Translations under genes and position numbers: made by a program
Assembly (NCBI RefSeq): GCF_016920785.2
Contig: NW_024609857.1
Coordinates: 134,471,094-134,535,093 of the forward strand
DNA: 64,000 bases
Direction of reading: 5' to 3'
Source: Ixodes scapularis
Taxonomy: Eukaryota > Arthropoda > Arachnida > Ixodida > Ixodidae
Notes under the pieces: generated by a model
The model's database searches: none
The model's input: only the letters and a program-made list of their open reading frames with translations
What the model was told of the DNA's origin: nothing
Shown: one piece after another, positions 1 to 10,990 of the stretch
Numbering within the stretch: the first letter of the stretch is position 1
How the letters are laid out: every line of letters starts with the position of its first letter

Positions 1-80
1 CGTGGACGAGTGCTAGGGCTGCTCTGACGATACCGATGTCCGGCGGCAGTGGTTCGAACCCACTAGACGGGCAGTTTTTT
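1..80 (+). repeat. tRNA-like SINE end (cut by window start)
   Basis: Positions 48-64 form a perfect tRNA T arm: a 5-bp stem, a TTCGAAC loop, and the matching stem. A weak D-arm-like stretch (GTGGACGAGTGCTAGG) lies near position 2. A long T run follows from about 74. No matching 5' acceptor strand is visible, so this is better read as the end of a tRNA-derived SINE or a tRNA pseudogene than as a working tRNA. The first bases are missing because the window starts here. Confidence 0.35.
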
Positions 81-366
81 TTTTTTTTCCTTTTTTTTTT
101 GTGCAAGATTGTGCGCATCGCCGAACTGCATATTTCAATTCCTCCTTTCTTCTTGCTTTTTATTTATAAGTCGCCGAGAGGCCACATTTCTACCATTTCT
201 AGCGCTTTGCAAGTGTTATTTTCCTCCAGCACCGAGTTATATTTTTCTTTCGTGCAGCGTGGAATGAGGAATCTCGCTGATAGCAGCCTTGCTCCAAAAT
301 TTATAATAGGACGTTAATCGACCATAGTTGTTGCCTGAACAGTTTATTTTGAAATAGCTGTCAAGG

Positions 367-730
367 CTAGGAATCCCCCTCTCGGGGTACTTGTGATGCA
401 CCTTCAGGCGAATGGCATTGTGTGTGAATTCGGCATGCTTGACAGTCCCCGTGCTCGAAACTTCTACATGGCGAGGTCTTCGCTTCGGGACGCCTGCTTG
501 CCAGATAGACACTGCGCCTCGTACTTCGCGACAGTACGGGCGCACACTCCGGTGATGTTATTGACCGTCTCCAGGACATCACGACCGACTTCTCCGGGAA
601 ACGCGTTCTTGTACTCGCGTACACGTTGGCGATCGCCTGCTTGCACTCTTTCAAGGTCTGCACACAACGAATCTTCGAAAATATCCGAGCAGGAGAGGTA
701 CTTGAGCTTGTTGCGTAAGACGCCATATTC
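367..730 (-). pseudogene. Possible HTH transposase fragment, frameshifted
   Basis: Two overlapping minus-strand frames seem to be parts of one coding stretch. The first (from about 730) reads into LKECKQAIANVY. The second (667 to 464) contains VLETVNNITGVCARTVAKYE. Such a pattern, a short helix followed by a 'nitGvc.rTv' recognition-helix-like segment, resembles the N-terminal helix-turn-helix of IS630/Tc1-type DDE transposases or related arthropod repeat proteins. No DDE catalytic domain is present nearby. The assignment rests on pattern only, and the frames could be chance ORFs. Confidence 0.25.
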
Positions 731-759
731 TTAAAACCAGCCAGTGCCACACAACCCAA

Positions 760-1910
760 AAACCCGCAGCGGCTGCCGCACGGACGAAAACGAAAACAAT
801 TTAAAGTAGTTTACATTACCTTTTCGTTTTTATTGAAAAAAAAATTGTGCTTCGTCGAAATCATAACACCACTATCAGTTGCTAGCTCCAAGGAGGCACA
901 TTTTTCGACTTTTTTTTATAAGTGTTTTCGCAGGGGACGCACTATTTTATGGGGTGAACGTAGACACGGTCGGCGATGCAAACCGGTGCGCTAGCTTTGA
1001 CTGCGTTTTATGCTACGTATGAAACGGAGTATAGTCTTGAATAAGCTGCTGCACCTTCACTCACTCCCAGAGACGCACCCCACGACAGTTCTAGAAATAT
1101 GTAAAATGCAGACGCAGGATTGGGTTTTGAATAATATGCACGACACGAAACTTGATGAATATCGTATAAAACGAATTCTCAAAACGAGCACTCGCAGGTT
1201 ATTCATTATGTGGAAAGATGCCCGCTTCTTACGGAGCGAACCCAGGTTCGATGCAAAAAATAAACATACGTTTTTTGTTGTTGTTTTTTTTACAATTATT
1301 CTTGAGAAAAATGAATGTCGACGAAACTTTGTGCATTGTGTTTTTTCCTTTCCTTTTTAATTTTTTTTTTGCACAATTATTATTGAAAAAAAAATGTCGA
1401 CAAAGCTTTGAACTAAATGGTGTCGGACTCCCTTTCTAGAGGTGCATAGGGAAACGTCGGGGCTTGGGTTGCCGGCTGGACGCCGCGAAGCCGCATTCAT
1501 ACTGTTTTTTTCGGTAGGGCAAATGCTGCTGACCTGTGACACCCGTTGAGAAGGGGAAGAGTCAAAACAGAGTCGCACGAAAAATTGACTCTTTAAGAGA
1601 GTTGTGAAGTGTCAAAGAGAGTCATGGAAGCAGTGACTCCCTTTGGACTCCTTTTTCTAAGAGTGTAGAAAAGAGCAAGATGAACAGACCTGGAGACAAA
1701 CAGCTCCAGGGAGATGATCTACAAATAGCCCTTATTAGGGCTCGTCTCCTGCCAACGCCAGTACATCTTGCTAGGCTAACCTAGGGGGCGTAAAACCAAA
1801 CAAGATAGCACCCCCACCACAAATAAACCACAGTTGCGAGTGCACCTTGTGTCGTTCCACTTCTTTGTCCTTGTCTTTTTCGGCGCTTTTAATTATTTAA
1901 AGAACCCAGC
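760..1910. other. Spacer with T/A-rich direct repeats
   Basis: No gene is recognised. A T/A-rich motif containing ACAATTATT, an A run and ATGTCGAC occurs twice about 80 bp apart (near 1,291-1,339 and 1,373-1,410), and a weaker relative lies near 830-860. Around 1,560-1,671 there are several GACTC/GAGTC inverted motifs of the kind seen in short MITEs. An AATAAA at about 1,822 is followed by a T-rich stretch. No element boundary could be fixed. Confidence 0.35.
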
Positions 1911-1914
1911 TGGG

Positions 1915-2142
1915 CCAACACCACATGGACAGAAGGCCTCCACACTCGTCATCATAGTCAGACCGATCCAGGCGAGAGATTGGGCACGAGTGCTGCGTCA
2001 GTGTTCGGCTGCGGCTCGTGGCCAATGAGCGCGTCGAAGGTCGGGCTCGGGTCCAATAGCCGACCGAGCGCGATCCGACTGTGATGACGTTTCATAGAGG
2101 AAGAAGAATCCATGTGGAGGCCTTCTGTCTAGGTGGTGTTGG
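1915..2142. repeat. Fold-back (inverted-repeat) element, MITE-like
   Basis: The left arm at 1,915-1,944 and the right arm at 2,113-2,142 are inverted repeats matching at 28 of 30 positions, both containing GACAGAAGGCCTCCACA in inverse orientation. A second inner pair (GTCATCATAGTC near 1,949 and GACTGTGATGAC near 2,078) extends the palindrome after an offset of about 20 bp. The total is about 230 bp with no coding content. This fits a fold-back MITE. The flanking target duplication is unclear. Confidence 0.55.
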
Positions 2143-2154
2143 CTGGGCGCGCCT

Positions 2155-3195
2155 TGCTGACTCAGAACAGGATGCCACCGACCTTTTCTTCGAAGTGGGC
2201 CCTTTCCGCATGAATAGCTGACCTTGTTTTCAGGATAGAGGGGCAGTTTTCCCCCCTCGTTGTTGTTCGCTCTTGTCATTTTCAAAGTTGTGAGCGATGC
2301 GGGGGCATGTGTTTGGTGCTAGCCGGTCGTGCCTTCGTTGGTGGCGGACTCTCGTCTCGTCACGAGCTCGTCGATCGAGTCTACAGTTTGTTTGACATTA
2401 AGCTCAAATAAACGCCGTATAGATTAGCTCTGCATTGTCTGGTTCGTACACTTCATTCCTTGAGTAGGTTCCTTTTCTTTATTTTATTAGTAATAAATGT
2501 TACAGGTCCAGCTACCGCAGGTACCCTGCCCCCTCCGCGGTAGTGCGTTGGCTACGCAATCAAGCTCACGACGTCTCTATTGGCATTCGTGGTGGTCATG
2601 CACGGTGTCGAAAGCTTTCAATAGTTCACGCGACTATCCTAGTGGGTAGAAAAGCTTACATTTCGGTCGATCAGGGGCGGGTTCCGACCTTCTAAAGGCA
2701 GAGATTAACAAGGCAGCGAGCTTGGGCTGCGGCACCCGGAATAATAAACAAACTCTTACGCGAACCAAATCACCATTGCGAAGCCCGTTAAAATTACGAG
2801 TCAATTCGTTTCGCGGCGGATTCATGGGACGGACGTGAAGATCAAGTTTCTCCATTGATTTGTCGAAAGCTAAGACTACAGCGCCTTGGACGCCTCACCA
2901 GCGACAGGTGCCATCTTGTTTCGAAAGTCACTGACGTCACGTGAGCGTCGTGTTGTGATTGGTTGCCGCTTTGCGGTTCGTGAAAGTGGTTGAGAGAAAT
3001 CGGTCCCGAAGCGGTTGGCAAAAACGCGCTCGAACCGCTCGATCCTAGCCGCTTTGCGGTTGAGAACGCGCGGATCCGCTTCGCGAACGCGGATCCGCTT
3101 CCAGTGTGAACGAGCCATAGGGGTGCGCCGCGTGTGCGGAGCGGTACGACAGGCGGTGGCGCAGGTAGTACCATGCACAGGCCGGAGCACTGTTT
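2155..3195. other. CpG-rich spacer, possible LTR end, no gene recognised
   Basis: An AATAAA near 2,405 followed by a T-rich tail could be the R-U5 part of an old LTR, but no partner LTR was found. From about 2,950 to 3,170 the sequence is CpG-rich, and short words such as CCGCTTTGCGGTT (twice) and GCGGATCCGCTTC recur. The minus-strand gypsy relic stops making sense at about 3,200, so this segment replaces its 3' end. Confidence 0.3.
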
Positions 3196-3199
3196 CAGC

Positions 3200-4180
3200 T
3201 CATGTTGTCCGCGATAGTACGCAGAAGTCATGTCGGCGAGGGTCTTGTTGAGCCGTTCCGTGAGCACGTTGGTTTGGGGGTGGTGCGCTGTAGTTAGTCG
3301 GTGGCTTGTTTGGCTGAGCCAAACTACTGCCGAGTTTGCTGAGCCGTAAATGCTGCCCCTTTGTCCGTAATCAGCTCTTGAGGGGCGCCGTGACGTAGCA
3401 AGCTATACTGAATAAAGCACTAGGCGAGTTTTAGAGCTGTTCAGAGTGGGACGGCTTTTGTCTCGGCGTATCGGGGGTGAAAATCCGTCGCGACGACTGT
3501 CCAACAGTTTCCCAAAAGCGACTTGGGGAATGGCCCGGGTATATTCATTATAAACTCCTGCAACGCGGACGTCGTCGGTGCGATTGGTTTCAACAGTCCT
3601 GCGGTCTTTGTTGGTGGTTTCTTGCGTCATTAGCATTTTTGTCACGACCTTGTGTACTGGTGGACACTCTTCGGTAGCTTCGAAAAAAAGTAGTTTTCGC
3701 GGATTCTTGTCAGTATCGAGATGTAGACAAGGTGCCCCGCCGTCGGGTCGTCGTGGCAGGCTTCGAAGATTTCCTGTCGGAAACATGCGGAGATCACCCG
3801 AAGCCACGCCGAACTGTTGCCCTCGAAGTTCTCTTTGTAAAGCACGCCTTGTCCGATGGGGAAGCTCGCCAGGGCTCGTAAGAAGGCAGGGGGAACTCTA
3901 CTTCTTTTTCCTTTCAGATGATCGATCATTGAGCGAAGCGCAGTGGCGGTTCGTTTGAGTGACACCATATCGTCCACGTTGACAGCGCTGAGAATGCTGT
4001 CCTCGTCGTCGTCGTCGTCGCAGGGGGGAGCTTACTCGACGAGGTCCCTTGTCGGACAGTTCTTATCCCTGTGCTTGAGGCCAGACTTGCACACCACGGA
4101 CGTGTCGAATTCTTGCAGTCGTGAATTCCATCAAGCAAAACCTAACGACGGATTTTTCCGGTTCGCAATCCACCAGAAGT
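3200..4180 (-). pseudogene. Integrase relic of the minus-strand gypsy copy
   Basis: The clearest frame (3,977 to 3,642) has the linker and zinc-binding region: CHDDPTAGH supplies the His-His side, followed by KLPKSVHQYTRS, after which the expected CxxC pair is lost to a stop. Further on (about 3,400-3,330), LRHGAPQELITDKGAAF covers the second catalytic Asp, and near 3,260-3,225 TERLNKTLADM covers the catalytic Glu region. The frames differ, so at least two frameshifts separate these blocks. A GAC/GTC triplet run at about 4,003-4,020 encodes an acidic linker between RNase H and integrase. Confidence 0.75.
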
Positions 4181-4289
4181 AGTGGTCCGTGACCACTCTG
4201 CATGGTGAGTATTAAACTTGGTTATCGCCCAAAAAACCGCAAAGCATTCCTTCTTCGTCGTGGAGGAACTTCTCGGTGTAACCTCATGA

Positions 4290-4950
4290 TTTAGCAAACG
4301 TTTTTCGAGTGTATATCTTTTATTTGTGCTTTACCGGAGCGTAGTTCTCTCAAAACATGATTTTTGTTCAGTGATCTGAAACGGTCTTAGTACGACTGTT
4401 TAAAAAAACTGCAACACATATAAAAAAAGGTTTGCATGAATTTATCATTTTAGGTGTGTATATGAGTCATAAGAATATCTTGAAGTACTGAAATGATTAG
4501 ATATATCTGGACTTGCAACAAGACGGTGTTCGCGCGACCTTGTATTTTTGTTTAAATGTATACACAGTTCATTCGACATTGGCTCATTATTCTCATCTGT
4601 GCACTATCACATACCTGAAAAAAATGTTCGAAATCACCACATGTTCCGCGTTAACCCCACAAACTTTGTCACCATTGGGTCGGATTCAGAACTCTTTAAA
4701 ACATCTAGAGCCATCTAAAATATACATTCTCAAATCACATTTGTGCGGATTCAAAAAAGTGCTTGCGCCATGTATGTGGTTGTTGCATATACGTATTCAC
4801 TTCTGAGTATTTTGTTCTAGTTTGTTGTTTGCATTTCTTAACTTTCTTAATCTTTATTTATTTGTATTCTTGTTTTACTACTAACGAGTGCACCTGTGCA
4901 CTCGCTACAGGGGACATTCAATAAAAGTATTGTTATTAATATTATAGGCG
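4290..4950. other. AT-rich insert in the RNase H region, possible retrocopy 3' end
   Basis: The RNase H homology is broken between about 4,950 and 4,290. The intervening DNA is AT-rich, has no convincing ORF, and carries AATAAA at about 4,919 after an 8-bp-stem hairpin (4,885-4,904, arms CGAGTGCA/TGCACTCG). This may be the 3' UTR of an inserted retrocopy in plus orientation. Exact ends and any target duplication could not be determined by eye. Confidence 0.35.
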
Positions 4951-5025
4951 ATCACTTCTTCTATTCCTTCCCGTATTTGTACGAGTACTGCGCCGAGTAT
5001 CGTATTACTGGCGTCTGTGAGGACT

Positions 5026-5571
5026 TCAGTCATAGCCTGTTAACCAAAATGACAGAGGAGCGAAGGCATATGAAGCCGGTTTCAACTTATGGATATCGCG
5101 CTGTTGCTCTTTTTCCCAATGAAACTTGAGAGTGTTCTTTGTTAGGTCGGTGAGAGTCGTAGAGATCTTCAAGCAATCTCGGACGAAACGCTTATGAAAG
5201 GCGCACAATCCTAGAAATCTTCTCACGGCCTCTAGCCACTCTTCAGGTCCACCGATGAGAGGTAACGGGAGTGGCGTAGCAGATTGAGCGTATAGTCGAT
5301 GCGTGGAAGCCAATAAACGTTTTTCTTTGTCACGGAATTCAGCCTTCGATTATACACGCAGACTCTCAGCGCTCCGTACTTTTTCTTTACCAGCGCGACG
5401 GGAGGAATAGGAATTGTTTAAAGGCTGGATGATGTCGTCCTCGAGCATATTTTGAAATTGTTTCCGGATGACTGGCCTTTCTTTCACGGAAAAACGGTAT
5501 GGCGACTGGTGGGCGGTACGGGAATGTTTATCTACAACAACACGATGCTTGGCAATCATCCCTTGGGGCAA
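5026..5571 (-). pseudogene. Reverse transcriptase relic with catalytic core deleted
   Basis: From 5,571 the minus strand encodes the RT N-terminus (PYRFSVKERPVIRKQFQNML, then EDDIIQPL). After a frameshift come remnants of the Arg-Leu-Asn block and SSVDLKSG. The sequence then jumps directly to VRRFLGLCAFHKRFVRD, the RT-to-RNase H connection. In the better copy nearby, these two points are separated by the whole palm domain with the YxDD motif. An internal deletion has therefore removed the active site. The relic continues to LTDLTKNTLKFHWEKEQQ near 5,100. Confidence 0.75.
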
Positions 5572-5879
5572 CCTTGATTACATGGCAAAACATTTGCTGT
5601 ATTCTTCTTTTAGGGGCTGGGAGGGTCGAGTTGATGTCAAAATGCGGAAGGCAGCGTCCTCTTCTGCAGCAATGAAGAAGAGTCTTATAAGATGCAGGAA
5701 ATCGCGGTTGAGTCCGGAAGTTTTTCAACGTGGCCCACGGCTGTGTCGTTTGTCAGGCGCCGTGATTTCTTTCGGAAATTCGTCACAACAGCCATGGCGC
5801 GCCCGTCCTTGCATCGTTAGGCCCCACGAAATGCAGACTCCTCTCCCCGGGAGAGTTTAACGTTTCCTTCCAACGGAGA

Positions 5880-6300
5880 TTCACCGCACATAACTGCTGC
5901 GATCTCGACCGGCACAAAAACACTGGATAACGGCGGCAGGGTCGTATGGTCGGCAAGAACTCGTACAGCGGCTGACGTCGCATCGATCTTCCGACGTAAG
6001 GATAGGTTTCCGGAGCATCAACCTGTTCGCTCTAAGATCGACGACGGGGCCGTATTCACAAAGGAAGTCCATTCCAAGAATGAAGTTTCTTAGGCAGTCC
6101 TTGAGGATGACGAATTTAAATAAACAGGTCTCCTCGTGGATTTACACGCGTGCAGTGCACCTTCTTACTGGTGTGATGAAACGCCCGCCGGCGGTTCCTA
6201 TTTGTGGGTTATCCGACGGCATTATAATTTTCCGAAGGCGGGAGAGACCTTCTTACTCAAAACAGAATAGTTTGTTCACGTGTCGATGAGTGCCGGCACG
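5880..6300 (-). pseudogene. Aspartic protease relic of the minus-strand gypsy copy
   Basis: Around 6,300-6,260 the minus strand reads IDGLDVPALIDT followed by a stop where the Gly of the D-T-G active site is expected. From 6,072 a second frame gives MDFLCEYGPVVDLRANRLMLRKP, the C-terminal half of the same protease, closely similar to the plus-strand copy at 14,270. The domain is broken by at least one stop and one shift. Confidence 0.65.
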
Positions 6301-6669
6301 TCGAGGCCATCGATGGTAAGGCCAAGGTTATTCGACACAGTCGCAGGAGCGTTGTTCTAGTCCGTCGCTTCGCTAGTGCAGAAGCCCTCCGTCGTATGTG
6401 GAAGATATCTGCGTCGTTCGTCCTAGCCAGTACCACCTTCCGGTAGCGCCGCACTTAGTTTTCCTGGCAAGTCAGGCAAGATATACTTTCTCGGAGGGAC
6501 GGACGAAGGGGCGATACCGGACCTCGGGGGGATAATGAGTGGGTCCCGAGAAAAACCCTGTCCTGAAGACATTGGACGACGCAGGTACTTTTCGATTTCC
6601 CTCGGTCACTCTCATAAATTGGGGTCGACGGCCATTTGGCGCAAATCCTCGCAAACTCAGCTGGTTTCA

Positions 6670-7072
6670 GGGGCACCTTCGGTAAACGTGGTGCGCCTCC
6701 TCGCGGTGGAAGCACACCGGGCATCAATCAGCCGTAGGCCACACGTTGGTATTTTGGGGTCCACGCTACTCATGACAAACAGCCTACTGTGGTGAAGAGA
6801 CCTCCCGTCGGTGTGCTGCTGAGCACTGCAGGGTGACAGGAGGCTGCGGACGACAAGGAACTGCGCCGTAGGTTCAAGTTGGTGGTTTCAATGTGGCGTC
6901 GGCGAGATCGTCTGGCTGAAGCGCGGTCTGGACTTCCTCACGAGCAATCTGCGATCGAGAGCGAAGCTGGCCGTTCGGCGGCAGGTACCAGCTTCTTCGG
7001 TTCCTCACAGACGATGCCCCGGATGATTTCGCAGATCCCCGAGATATTGGAGCCGATGTGGCGTAGCTGGTT

Positions 7073-7103
<31 letters not shown>

Positions 7104-7664
7104 CGCAGTGTCATTAGAAGGTCGATGGTAATGGGCGGCTCGTGCGTGCAGGGCCCGATCAATGTTCCTCGCCACCGTTACCAGACTTTTGACGGTGATG
7201 GCTGTACATCGCACAAGGCTTGCGATTATGTTCTTTTCGACACCGAGCATCAGGATTCACAGCTGCTTTGCTTCGGGGGTTTGAGGATCGGTACGGTTCC
7301 TAAGTTGACGAACATCCTCGACAAAGTTGGTGACACTTTTACTTGAGCTTTGAACGTTCACCTGAAAAAAACTTTTCAACATGTTCTTTTGCTGCTGGCT
7401 TGCAAAGGAGCGTCGGAGCTCTTTCTTGAGCTGTTTCTACAAACTGATCGAGGCCTCGTGATTCTCGTACCAGTGCCAAGCCGTTCGCTCTAGAGAAAAG
7501 TAGACGTTCTTGAGGTTTTGTTCAGGCGTCCATCCATTGTGTCGGGAAACTCGCTCAAACTGATTGATCCAGTCTTCGTAGACATCACCGTAGAAAAAAG
7601 CAGGCGTTCGGGGTGCGACGGGCGTAACGACAAGGGATAAGGCGGTCGAAGCCGGCGGTGCCAT
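6670..7664 (-). pseudogene. Gag relic with CCHC-like knuckle (minus strand)
   Basis: The start ATG at 7,664 opens 75 codons with EDWINQFERVSRHNGWTPEQ and RTAWHWYENHEAS, matching the gag of the copy at 12,476. The reading then shifts. VEDVRQLRNRTDPQTPEAKQ (about 7,330-7,280) and VEKNIIASLVRCTAITVKSL (about 7,250) continue the capsid, with a stop between them. A zinc-knuckle remnant (CFHREEAHHVYRRC) lies near 6,720-6,675. A 23-base G run at 7,076-7,098 is a local expansion inside the relic. Confidence 0.7.
7076..7098 (+). repeat. Poly-G run (23 bases)
   Basis: This is an uninterrupted G homopolymer within the gag relic. It could form a G-quadruplex and is likely to be unreliable in sequencing. 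Confidence 0.9.
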
Positions 7665-7679
7665 CGTCTTGCTTTTCTT

Positions 7680-8280
7680 AGGCTAGTCCGGTAGAAGTCC
7701 GAATTCCGGGGGCTGGACTTTCGTGTGGCGGCCTCCTCGAGTCTCGGTAGCCTCCACGGACGGTCTTCGTGGGCCAGTGATTGGGCTTACGCTGCGAAGT
7801 CTCTGAGGGGTATGCTTTCTGTGCTGCGTTATCCCGCGCCTCGGCGAGAAATTTCCCGGATGAAGGTGCCGAGATGATGAATAAACCTGTAAAGGACGAG
7901 CGTGTTGTTAGCGGTACAGAATATAAGGAAGGGAGAAAGTGGAAGTGGTCGTTTGTCGTTGGTGTCCGTCCCTTTGTCCCTTCCTCATATTCAGTACTGA
8001 ATAAACCCCTTTCGAAGTACTGCCCATTGTTAATAGCTGTGGAATCCCTGCAAAATACCCGACTAATACCTCAAAGTCACGGCCCACCAAAACAAAAACA
8101 CACTCACTAAGAAAGCTGATTGGGGCACTTCCGTTGAACTTTCGACGCTGTTTGATTGGGTTGTCGGCTTGTAGTGTTAGCCGTGCTACTTCGTTCCCTG
8201 TATTATGGAATGACTCGCACGTTCCTCGCTGGAGCTGTCCCGCCACTGTGCAGTGGTTCCGCCTTTCTAATAATGGGCAC
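7680..8280. other. Unassigned sequence between gag relic and LTR scrap
   Basis: This lies where the 5' leader and LTR of the minus-strand gypsy relic should be, but only the stretch just upstream of the gag ATG could be part of a leader. Polyadenylation-like AATAAA motifs occur at about 7,880 and 8,000. No coding homology was recognised. Confidence 0.3.
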
Positions 8281-8284
8281 GTGA

Positions 8285-8405
8285 CTTTTAAAAGAGGTTT
8301 ATAATTAACTGAAAGTATGGGATTAATCGGCGAACTTGTGCCAGAAAGAAAAGGAACAACAGACATCGTGAAATGTGCAGCGAGCGTCGACGTCGGCAGC
8401 AGCAA
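8285..8405 (-). repeat. Possible LTR fragment of the gypsy family
   Basis: The stretch containing GGCGAACTTGTGCCA, then an A-rich run, then AACAACAGA, resembles the corresponding part of the minus-strand solo LTR at 21,596-21,645. Its orientation suits a 5' LTR for the minus-strand relic. Similarity is short and imperfect. Confidence 0.4.
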
Positions 8406-8960
8406 GTGAATGTGCATCTGCGTGAGAACTGGCTATGACGATAGTGAATGTATGGGCAACACCGTGGCGTCCGCCACCATCCGAGTCGCTGCCGACCCCA
8501 TGAACCGGCCGCCGCGATCAAGTGTTCTTCTACACCTCATGACCGAAACAGCGTCCTGTGGCGAAGTTTTTATGGATTATAACCTTAAATTGCTCTTGGG
8601 AAGAGGAATAGGCGTCGCAAGAGGAGTACTTGAACTTCAGGATGGGCTCACTGTGGTCCTCGTGACTAACGTCCAACACTAAACGCAACACCTCAATAAA
8701 GGTGCAGCTGTGGGCCATGTCAAGTAGCTCTGGAACTCTGCCGAAATCACCGCGATTACACAAGAATCACCGCCACCTTAGCGAGACTGTACGTTGTCAG
8801 CGCAGGTCGAAATTAACCCTAAGCTTCTGGGCGCAAAACGACGGCAGCAGAGTTGCCTCCTCGCCAAATACAGCGACCGCTTCGCGACGTCGTCAAAGGT
8901 GCGCTAAATTACCGTCGCTAAGCATCGCATCGTTACCGAGAACGACGCACTCTCTGTGCA

Positions 8961-9519
8961 TTGATCGCCAGTCCGAGTCTCCGTGAAATGAAGGTCATCA
9001 ATAAGCAAGTGCAAGAAATGCTAAAGAGCGACATAATCCAGCCTTTAAGAAGTCTATGGGCCACTGCAGTCGCACTGGTTAACCAGAAGGACGGGACGCT
9101 TAGATTCTGCGTGGACTACCGCCCGCTAAACACGGTGACGAAGAGAGGCGTGTACCCACTCTGGAGTACAGACGACACGATAGACCGGCAGCGTCCCTCT
9201 CAATATTTTTCATCGATGAACCTGAAGGGTGGCTACTTGCAGATGGAATTCGTTGAACAGGACCGTCACGCCGCTTAAACTGTACGAGTTCAAGGTGATG
9301 CCCTCTGGACTATGCACGGCACCAGCAACTTTTCAGCGTGTCATGGACACCGTACATGCTGGACTGAAATATCAGAGCTTTCTCAACTACCTTGATGGCG
9401 TCGCAGTCTTTTCAAGCGACTTCGACGAGCACTTGCGACAACTCCGAGCTGTTCTCCAAGCCATCCAGACCACCCGCATCACTCTCAAGCCATGGAGGTG
9501 TCGGTTCGCGTAGCACGAA
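8961..9519 (+). pseudogene. Reverse transcriptase relic (YLDG active site)
   Basis: The first frame (8,961-9,278) has the template-binding and palm blocks (KDGTLRFCVDYRPLN, SSMNLKGGYLQM), with Asn replacing the first catalytic Asp of the usual SSMDLKSGYWQ. After a frameshift the second (9,229-9,513) has FKVMPSGLCTAPATFQRVMD and NYLDGVAVFS. The usual YxDD is YLDG here, so a second catalytic Asp is also lost. A stop follows RCRFA. The copy cannot be functional. Confidence 0.8.
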
Positions 9520-10180
9520 CTGAAGTTTCTATAGGCCACGCGGTTAGCAACGATGGCGTTCCCCTGAACCCAGAGAGGACTCTCTCTGTCGCGTCATTTC
9601 CAGCGCCAACAGACAAGAAGGCTCTCCGAATATTCCTTGTACTATTTGCGTACTATGGGCACTTCGTTTGCGATTTCGCTAGGATTTCCACACCGCTCAC
9701 AAATTTAACAAAGGACACCCTGAAATGTGAGTGGGCCGAGGAGCAACAGCAGCCATTCGACGAGCTGAAGCGACGACTCCAGGCTCCTCCTGTTCTTGGA
9801 CACTTCGATCAAGATGCGGAAATCGAGATTCAAACGAACTTAAGTATTGCAGGACTTGGCACGGTACTGGTTCAAATCCAAGAAGGCTCCGAGCAAGTCA
9901 TCGCCTCTGCAAGTCGTGCACTGTCCAAAGCGGAAACAAATTACTCTACGACTGAGAAAGAATGATTTGCGGCCGTGCGGGCAATCACGAAGTTTCGCCC
10001 GTACTTGTACGGAAGCGCGTTCCGCTTTGTCACGAACCACCACTTGCTCTCCTGGCTTGCGAATCTAAAGGACCCTTCAGAACGCCTCGCTTGATGGAGT
10101 CTCCGACTGCAGCAATTCAACATGGGAGTGGTCTGCATGTCAGGCCGCAAGCTCAGCGACGCCGACTGCCTGTCCAGAGC
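9492..10180 (+). pseudogene. RNase H relic
   Basis: FLVLFAYYGHFVCDFARIST and PLTNLTKDTLKCEWAEEQQ give the connection domain. The first RNase H Asp is replaced (EIQTNLS in place of the usual IHTDA), while LSKAETNYSTTEKE is preserved, followed by a stop at 9,963. Homology continues in frame past the stop (ITKFRPYLYGSAFRFVTN, then LSDADCLSRAPVE near 10,150-10,185). Confidence 0.7.
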
Positions 10181-10225
10181 CCCTGTCGAGACATCTGCCG
10201 GTAGTAGCGACGACGATGACGACGA

Positions 10226-10990
10226 GTGCGTCATTGGTGCGTGAACACCCACGACATGACACGACGTCAAAGAGACGATCCTGAGCTGCGCACGCTAATC
10301 GAGCACCTCGAAAGGCGAGAGGGTACTATCCCCGTGTCTTCTCGAGATCCCTGCCAAATTTCGTCATTCGAAAAAGTGTACTTTACAAGGAAAACTTCGA
10401 AGACAGCAGCTCGCCATGGCTGCTTGTAATCCCTACCGACCTTAGAAAGGAGATATTTTAACCCTGCCATGACGACATTACGTCCGGACACCTTGGTTAA
10501 AGACGTCGCTGGTTCGAATTCGTAAAAGTTATTGCTGGCCCAAGCTCCCGAAGACCGTTCACCTCTACACACGCTCGGCCCACGAGTGCCAGCGACGCAA
10601 GAAACCGCCGACGAAGCCGGCAGGTCTCCTGGAGCCGATTGCTCCCCCGACCGCACCGTTTTGGCAGATCGTGATGGATCTAGTTGTCGTTCCACACCAT
10701 CTACGCGAGGAAATAGGTGAATAATCGTCGCGACCGATTATCTCACACTGTAAGCCGCGACGAAAGCCCTTCTATCAGGTACAGTTATTGAAGTCGCCAA
10801 GGTTTTCACCGAGTCCACTGTCCTCCAGCGCGGCGTTCCCGAAGAGCTCGTTACAGAACGTGGAGCATCGTTCATGACCCACCTGACGCAAGTGATCCTT
10901 CCTCTCAGTAGCAGCAGCCACCGTCGAACCTTCGCGTACCATCCACAGACAAGTGAACTAAGAGAACGGCTAAAAAAAGGCATCGCCGAC
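10226..10990 (+). pseudogene. Integrase relic, truncated
   Basis: Fragments in several frames match the integrase of the full copy: linker near 10,270-10,420, a His/Cys region near 10,450-10,620 (HECQR-like), and the catalytic core up to about 10,990, where the DNA corresponding to NKTIADMIS is the last recognisable part. The relic then meets unrelated AT-rich DNA, so the C-terminal domain and 3' LTR are missing. Confidence 0.6.

Larger units (their letters stand above)
3200..8405 (-). mobile_element. Degraded Ty3/gypsy retrotransposon relic (minus strand)
   Basis: Read on the minus strand, the order is LTR scrap (about 8,405-8,285), gag (7,664-6,670), protease (about 6,300-5,880), RT (5,571-5,230), RNase H pieces and integrase (about 4,180-3,200). 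This is the usual Ty3/gypsy order. Protein segments match the better copy at 12,055-24,291 in sequence and order. Every domain carries stops or shifts, most of the RT catalytic core is deleted, and an AT-rich insert breaks RNase H. No 3' LTR remains. The copy is inactive. Confidence 0.8.
8460..10990 (+). mobile_element. Degraded, 5'-truncated Ty3/gypsy relic (plus strand)
   Basis: Homology starts in the protease-to-RT linker (PPRSSV near 8,510; GRGIGVARGVLELQDG near 8,600) and proceeds through RT (8,961-9,519), RNase H (9,520-10,180) and integrase (10,226-10,990), in the usual Ty3/gypsy order. It has no gag, no recognisable LTR, and stops at about 10,990 inside integrase, where an AT-rich repeat takes over. 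It lies head to head with the minus-strand relic and belongs to the same broad family as the 12,055-24,291 element. Confidence 0.8.
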
